A stretch of 64,000 nucleotides of DNA, taken from Prevotella multiformis DSM 16608. Its GTDB lineage: Bacteria; Bacteroidota; Bacteroidia; Bacteroidales; Bacteroidaceae. Of the stretch, positions 61,408-64,000 are shown one piece after another. The stretch is from the NCBI RefSeq assembly GCF_000191065.1, contig NZ_GL872283.1:1506484-1570483 (forward strand), given 5' to 3'. The position numbers were made by a program, and so were the translations under genes. Within the stretch, counting starts at the first letter, position 1, and every line of letters starts with the position of its first letter. Below the pieces are notes generated by a model, which saw only the letters and a program-made list of their open reading frames with translations, searched no databases and was not told the DNA's origin.

Positions 61408-63084
61408 TTAGAAAACATACGGATCAGAGTCGGCGGCAGGCTGAACCGGATCAGGATTACGAGTCATACCTCCATTGTTGTCAGACTCTGTTCCCACGAA
61501 TGCCCAGACCATCCAGTTAGGCAGTTCCTTCGTATTCCAGCGCGCATTTTCAAGATGATTGGTTCCAGCATAACTGCGGATAATGCCCTTGTTCAGACGT
61601 TTGATATCAAAAGTAGCAAAACCTTCACCCCAAAGCTCTACACGGCGCTGCCACCAGACTTCGTTCTGGAAAAGAGACGTACTGACATTGTAATAAGCAT
61701 CTGTATGCTTGCCATACACATACTGCGGGTCTCGCGTCTTGGCAAATGCTTCCAACAACGCCTTACCACGTGCTTCATCCTGCATCCCTGCGGCTTCAGC
61801 CTCGATAAGCTTCATTTCCTCAACACGCATCAAAGGGACTGATACACACCAGGCATCGTACTTGACATCAGCTTTCCCCGCTGCATTGCGGAACTTCAAA
61901 GACAAACCGCCAAGACCGTATTTGGAGTATTCCATCCCTGACTTGTAGACGCGATCGGGATAATTAGAGTAGTCTCCCAGCTTGTTGATGGCAGCCGCTT
62001 TGCTCATGCCGTCCAAAGAGAAGTCCACCCAGCACTTGCGACGGAAATCCGTACTGGGAATCGTAGAATAGAGATGACGGTCAATCACCATCACACCACC
62101 GTATGAAGAGGCATATCCGCCGTCGAATCCGCCTTCCATCATCATTACAGATCCCCAGGAGTCGTCACCGTCATTCCCTTTGATATTGGGGTCGGTAGGA
62201 AGGAACTGTGTAGCGAACATCCAGGAACTGTTAGGTTTGTTGAAACCATTGTCACGGCTCAAAAACTCGCTTTCACTCATCATCGTGTAGCCCTGCTGTG
62301 CCAGCTTGGCATACTTCTCGGCATTCGCCCAGTCCTGCTTCTCAAGATAGGTACGTGCCTTGAGGCCGTAAACGACACTGATATCAGGAGTATACTTGTC
62401 CGATCTCTTATAGTTCGCAAGATACTTCTCTGCTGCGTCAAGATCCTTCAGAATGAAATCGAAAGCTTCCTCCCAAGTCATACGCTCACTATGAGTAGCC
62501 TCCTGCAATGTACGCAACTCATCAGCCTTAATCGTTGTCAAGGCTTTCGGATCAACCGAATAAGGTTTTGCCGCATACATACGTACCAAGTCCAGATAGA
62601 ACATGGCGCGCATCGCATAAGCAATACCTGTACCAGCCTTTTTTGCGTTTTCGGGTTCTTTATATCCCGAAGCACCGGCACTTTTAATGGCGTTGTTACA
62701 GTCAGTAATCCACGAATAGTAGCAGGTCCATGGGAACTGGGTAACGGCATAACCAGATGCCAGGTACTTGACGTTGTTGTACCAGGCAGTAATATGATTA
62801 TTGGCACCTGCCGGCACGACATCCTGTCCTTCAACATCACGGGTAAGGAAGAACGCCGTATAGCCGAAATCCCACACGTTGTTTCTGCGGGGAGAATACG
62901 TTCTCTTTCCGCTGAGGTTCGTTGTCAGTGCGCTGACCATGTTATCAAAGGCACCCGGAGCTCTCGCCACCTGATCCAGTGAAGCGACATTGCTCTGCGG
63001 CTCTACCTCTTCGATACAACCCGTAAGCACAGAAGTGCCTAAAGCCGCCAGGAGTATTGTTGAAAAAATCTTATTCATTGTCAT
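61408..63084 (-). CDS. susD: SusD/RagB family outer-membrane lipoprotein
   Basis: 558 residues. Lipoprotein signal ends at 'LTGC' (from ATG 63084, or 63078). TPR-like SusD fold: 'AYAMRAMFYLDLVRMYA', the region 'TSERMTWEEAFDFILKDLDAAEKYL', and the C-terminal RagB signature 'VWWQRRVELWGEGFATFDIKRLNKG'. SusD proteins lie on top of the SusC barrel and capture the nutrient. The substrate (glycan or peptide) cannot be told. It follows susC with a gap of 14 bp. Confidence 0.95.
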   Translation of the reverse strand: MTMNKIFSTILLAALGTSVLTGCIEEVEPQSNVASLDQVARAPGAFDNMVSALTTNLSGKRTYSPRRNNVWDFGYTAFFLTRDVEGQDVVPAGANNHITAWYNNVKYLASGYAVTQFPWTCYYSWITDCNNAIKSAGASGYKEPENAKKAGTGIAYAMRAMFYLDLVRMYAAKPYSVDPKALTTIKADELRTLQEATHSERMTWEEAFDFILKDLDAAEKYLANYKRSDKYTPDISVVYGLKARTYLEKQDWANAEKYAKLAQQGYTMMSESEFLSRDNGFNKPNSSWMFATQFLPTDPNIKGNDGDDSWGSVMMMEGGFDGGYASSYGGVMVIDRHLYSTIPSTDFRRKCWVDFSLDGMSKAAAINKLGDYSNYPDRVYKSGMEYSKYGLGGLSLKFRNAAGKADVKYDAWCVSVPLMRVEEMKLIEAEAAGMQDEARGKALLEAFAKTRDPQYVYGKHTDAYYNVSTSLFQNEVWWQRRVELWGEGFATFDIKRLNKGIIRSYAGTNHLENARWNTKELPNWMVWAFVGTESDNNGGMTRNPDPVQPAADSDPYVF

Positions 63085-63098
63085 ATTCTTTTTGTTAA

Positions 63099-64000
63099 TT
63101 AGAAAGAAACCTGCAGACCGCCCATGACTGTACGTACAGGCGCATAGGAATTGACACCCGAGTGAGATGTTCCCTGGAAGCTGAAGCGGGGATCAAGTCC
63201 CTTGCGGGCAGACCAGAAGCAAAGGTTCTGTCCTTGTACATAAAGACGGATTTTGCTCAGCATCAACTTACGGACCAGTTTTGCCGGAACAGTATAACCG
63301 ACCGTAAACGACTGGAAATTGAGGAACCGCGCACTCGTAAGGAAACGCGTGGACTGTGCATTCAAGTCAGGATCCGTGTACATGAAACGTGGAATATCGG
63401 TGGAAGTATTGTTTGGAGTCCAAGACTTCAATATATCCTTGGACAGATTTGATCCGTCTCCCTTTGTCCTGACATTATTCATCAGCGAAGCATAGCCGAA
63501 ATCATAGATCTTACCGCCGATCTGATAGTCAAATGTAGCATTGAGGTCAAAATCGTAAACTCTCAGTGTCGTAGTGAAGCCGCCATTGGCAGCCGGTAAC
63601 ATCTCATGGGTATAATTCGTAGCCTCACTCCAATCCGTCGTTGTGAAAGAATGCTTCGTTCCCGGCTTGTTACTGTTTGACAGCCTGCCGGCTTTGAACT
63701 CCTTGTAGATGTCCTCGTCAACCCAGTAAAGCGGCTGTCCCTTTTCATTCACACCGGCATAATCAGCCATCATTCCATTGTAGAGTGGTTGACCTTCTGC
63801 GTACCACATCGGGATATTGAATCCTGCACTGACATCCGTCTGTGAGAATCCGCCATACTGTGCAATCTTGGTAGGGTCGAGCTTCAAAGCCTTTGCACGG
63901 TTGTGAGAAATATTCGCCGAAGCACTCCATACAATATTCTTCGTACGGATGATGTCTCCGCCGAGCGTAAACTCGACACCTGAGTTGCGGATGTCTCCAA
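63099..64000 (-). CDS. susC: SusC/RagA TonB-dependent receptor, C-terminal part (cut by window end)
   Basis: Partial: about 300 codons of the 3' end; reading stays open to position 64000 with no stop, so the true start lies beyond the window. Beta-barrel strands are seen (IRNSGVEFTLGGDIIR, ...'FDLNATFDYQIGGKIYDFGYASL', 'RFLNFQSFTVGYTVPAKLVRKL') and the end 'PVRTVMGGLQVSF', with the terminal Phe typical of outer-membrane proteins. A TonB-driven importer that pairs with the SusD protein. Only the barrel end is visible. Confidence 0.95.
   Translation of the reverse strand, partial: GDIRNSGVEFTLGGDIIRTKNIVWSASANISHNRAKALKLDPTKIAQYGGFSQTDVSAGFNIPMWYAEGQPLYNGMMADYAGVNEKGQPLYWVDEDIYKEFKAGRLSNSNKPGTKHSFTTTDWSEATNYTHEMLPAANGGFTTTLRVYDFDLNATFDYQIGGKIYDFGYASLMNNVRTKGDGSNLSKDILKSWTPNNTSTDIPRFMYTDPDLNAQSTRFLTSARFLNFQSFTVGYTVPAKLVRKLMLSKIRLYVQGQNLCFWSARKGLDPRFSFQGTSHSGVNSYAPVRTVMGGLQVSF

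Overview
The window comes from a Bacteroidota chromosome and most resembles a moderately high-GC member of the Prevotellaceae. Four things point there. Nearly every gene is preceded by the Bacteroidota sigma-A -7 box TAnnTTTG, often with TTTG about 20 nt upstream. There is a SusC/SusD pair. The large BspA-type leucine-rich repeat protein ends in the Prevotella-style tail YNLNGQRV...GKKYVVR. The order tRNA-Glu/rpsT/gyrB/recO and the division cluster are of Bacteroidota type. The species was not determined.

Layout. 0-5.6 kb: a gene-free GC-rich stretch, a small protein, a 1121-residue LRR surface protein and a 1.3 kb intergenic region with a 70-bp tandem repeat. 5.6-10 kb: an M13 metallopeptidase, then a two-gene ATPase/RloB (AbiL-like) putative phage-defence operon. 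10-18 kb: a polysaccharide cluster (Wzx-type flippase, hexapeptide acyltransferase, family 2 glycosyltransferase) converging on an operon of three tandem paralogous polytopic membrane proteins. 18-25 kb: Bcp peroxiredoxin, a 27-residue membrane peptide with its own promoter and terminator, a PIF1-like helicase, a probable small RNA and type III glutamine synthetase. 25-32.5 kb: a TPR/membrane/HTH regulator, a secreted TonB-domain protein, GpmI, two small exported basic proteins (one with Lys-rich helical repeats, one very Cys-rich), uracil-DNA glycosylase and a DUF3109 protein. 32.4-38.7 kb: an AraC regulator, gyrB, rpsT with tRNA-Glu, recO and a YeiH-type transporter.

38.9-55.6 kb, minus strand, is a complete dcw cluster: mraZ, rsmH, ftsL-like, ftsI, murE, mraY, murD, ftsW, murG, murC, ftsQ, ftsA, ftsZ. 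It starts behind an mraZ promoter carrying three MraZ boxes spaced 10 bp apart. It supplies the cytoplasmic and lipid-linked peptidoglycan precursor steps plus the core divisome. Divergent from it are two acyltransferase genes matching the glycine-lipid pair glsA/glsB, so wall and membrane-lipid synthesis sit side by side.

58-64 kb: an SGNH hydrolase, a WYL-type regulator, and the 3' part of a SusC/SusD/lipoprotein outer-membrane uptake locus cut by the window edge.

The most unusual items are the intergenic repeat families (a 22-bp array at two distant sites in opposite orientation; degenerate GATAAGCG-type arrays at three sites), the unannotated small transcripts, the two exported basic small proteins, the triple membrane-protein operon, and highly charged helices in FtsZ, FtsA, FtsQ and the FtsL-like protein. 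No complete insertion sequence, prophage or CRISPR array was found. Base-composition comments are by eye. All family assignments rest on motif recognition, not database searches.
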